Shown one piece after another: positions 5,252 through 6,101 of a stretch of DNA of 6,101 bases. Origin of the DNA: Dehalococcoidia bacterium. Its GTDB lineage: Bacteria > Chloroflexota > Dehalococcoidia > GIF9 > UBA5629. A program made the position numbers and the translations under genes. The first letter of the stretch is position 1, and each line of letters opens with the position of its first letter. The stretch is from assembly GCA_014384515.1 (NCBI GenBank), contig JACNFS010000068.1, positions 1 through 6,101 of the forward strand, in the 5' to 3' direction. Below the pieces are notes generated by a model. That model searched no databases. It worked only from the letters and a program-made list of their open reading frames with translations, and was not told where the DNA came from.

Positions 5252-5316
5252 AGTCTAGAGGGGCCGACTCACAGCTAGGTCACATTGGAGGCCCAAGACC
5301 TCACAAAGAAATCACA
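5252..5316 (-). promoter_or_regulatory. Putative operator with 11-bp direct repeats and promoter
   Basis: On the minus strand TGTGA occurs four times, with plus-strand coordinates 5312-5316, 5301-5305, 5280-5284 and 5269-5273. Both pairs are spaced exactly 11 bases apart in direct orientation, and the pairs are 21 bases from each other. OmpR/PhoB-family regulators bind tandem direct repeats with about this period. A possible -10 (TAGACT, 5257-5252) lies about 11 bases after the last box, the layout seen at activated promoters that lack a good -35. A CRP-type site is unlikely because the boxes are direct, not inverted. The likely target gene is the protease operon. The regulator could be either response regulator in the window; this is inference. 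Confidence 0.5.
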
Positions 5317-5350
5317 AATGGAGGACTAGCTTCGGGTACTGTGGCCGAGG

Positions 5351-5390
5351 CAAAAAGAGGGAGCCTTCCCAACGTTGGGAAGGCTCCCTC
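5351..5390 (-). terminator. Intrinsic terminator of the upstream response regulator gene
   Basis: A perfect 34-bp palindrome (5357-5390) centred on CAACGTTG, with stems of the type GAGGGAGCCTTCCC, is followed on the minus strand by TTTTTG (5356-5351). It begins 41 bases after the stop codon of the response regulator. No T run follows on the plus strand, so it works in the minus direction only. It separates the response regulator gene from the protease operon. Confidence 0.9.
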
Positions 5391-5430
5391 ACCGACTATT
5401 GCGTCTCGCTATACGGCAGTCACTATGTGA

Positions 5431-6101
5431 TTATGTTTGCTTCGTTATCATGTATCCTATGCCGGGCTTGGTTAAGATGTATCTCAGGTTTTTGGCATCA
5501 TCTCCTATCTTCTGCCTGAGCCTGGCCATGTTCACTTGAAGCAGGTGGTGCTCCCCGATGTACTCCTCGCCCCACACCTTCTCCAGTATCTGGTCAGGGG
5601 TAACTACCCGACCGGCGTTGCGTGCCAGGTAGGAGAGTAGCCTGTATTCAATGGCCGTCAGATTCAGCTCCTTGCCGCCCAGGGTGACAATGTGCCGGGC
5701 AAAATCAACTACCAGGCCAGCTGAACAGAATGCAGGCTCAGGCCTCTCATCCCACAGTTTAGAACGGCGCAAGACAGCTCTTGCCCGCGCTGCCAGCACG
5801 CTGGAGGAGAAAGGCTTGGTCACGTAGTCGTCGGCTCCAGCATCCAGCGCTTCAACCTTCTCCTCGTCATTCCCCTTGGCAGTGACCATGATTATCGGAG
5901 TCTGGCAGAACTCGCGAATGCGCTGGCACACCATATACCCATCCATTCCAGGCATCATGATGTCCAGCAACACCAGGTCTGGGGTCTCCTCATCAAACAC
6001 GTCAAGGGCAGCATCACCGCCGGTGGCCGTCAGCACTCGATACCCCTCAAGCTCCAGAATGCGCTGCATCATACGCAGCATGCGAACATCATCATCAACG
6101 A
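5431..6101 (-). CDS. OmpR/PhoB-family response regulator, N-terminus beyond window
   Basis: A cytoplasmic two-component response regulator and DNA-binding transcription factor. The visible part covers about 222 residues, and the first few residues lie outside the window: the frame is already open at 6101 and reads VDDDVRML, the acidic pocket of the receiver domain. The receiver domain contains the phospho-Asp in LVLLDIMMPGMDGY (codon near 5964-5962), the switch Thr in IIMVTAKG and the Lys in VTKPF. A linker around SKLWDERPEP leads to an OmpR-type winged helix with LNLTAIEYRLLSYLARN, KVWGEEY and NMARLRQKIG, ending GIGYMITKQT. All key residues are present, so it should be a normal phosphorylation-dependent regulator, unlike the fusion regulator downstream. 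Its histidine kinase is not in this window and may lie upstream. A strong terminator follows its stop. Confidence 0.95.
   Translation of the reverse strand, partial: VDDDVRMLRMMQRILELEGYRVLTATGGDAALDVFDEETPDLVLLDIMMPGMDGYMVCQRIREFCQTPIIMVTAKGNDEEKVEALDAGADDYVTKPFSSSVLAARARAVLRRSKLWDERPEPAFCSAGLVVDFARHIVTLGGKELNLTAIEYRLLSYLARNAGRVVTPDQILEKVWGEEYIGEHHLLQVNMARLRQKIGDDAKNLRYILTKPGIGYMITKQT

Noticed and set aside
5269..5316. CRP-type binding site
   Set aside because: The TGTGA boxes are in direct, not inverted, orientation, so they do not form the TGTGA-N6-TCACA palindrome.

Overview
The window looks like chromosomal sequence from a bacterium with roughly balanced base composition. The best guess is a Dehalococcoidia-like member of the Chloroflexota. 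This rests on the style of the OmpR-type response regulators, on the 'FISFLTHELKTPLTSI' histidine-kinase box, on a secreted CARDB-type surface protein with a C-terminal anchor, and on dispersed palindromic repeats of the 'TTGCGAGG...GCAATCTC' type. The assignment is inference from sequence style, not from a search. All recognisable genes lie on the minus strand.

Reading the minus strand 5' to 3': the window opens inside an OmpR/PhoB-family response regulator (6101 to 5431, N-terminus cut off by the window edge). It is closed by a strong intrinsic terminator, a perfect 34-bp palindrome followed by a T run (5390 to 5351). A leader follows that holds four TGTGA boxes arranged as two direct repeats with an 11-bp period (5316 to 5269), plus a possible -10. 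This resembles an OmpR/PhoB-type operator. It precedes a tightly packed gene cluster: a secreted subtilisin-like S8 protease (5223 to 4231); an unusual HisKA-REC-winged-helix fusion without an ATPase domain (4205 to 2832); a 127-residue small membrane protein (2719 to 2336); and a Gly/Trp-rich secreted CARDB-type surface protein (2333 to 1206).

Three features stand out. First, a roughly 80-residue module that resembles a decayed histidine-kinase N-box is present three times: at the N-terminus of the fusion regulator, as the body of the small membrane protein, and as a truncated 40-residue remnant (1080 to 958). Each copy sits behind the same Shine-Dalgarno spacing. Second, both exported proteins have lost their expected C-terminus by an apparent one-base deletion. 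Restoring one G near 4250 gives the protease the ending GIGKGRINAVEKEGVK and a TGA that overlaps the next ATG. Restoring one G near 1268 gives the CARDB protein a C-terminal membrane anchor followed by arginines. Third, the operator-like repeats suggest that one of the two response regulators controls the protease operon.

The first 950 bases contain no convincing intact gene. They hold several copies of a dispersed palindromic repeat (about 28-400), a perfect GC palindrome, and degraded-looking sequence. Together the cluster suggests a cell-envelope signalling and proteolysis locus (a protease, a surface protein, a membrane adaptor and their regulators) that is undergoing duplication and decay. 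The functional link is inference from gene order.
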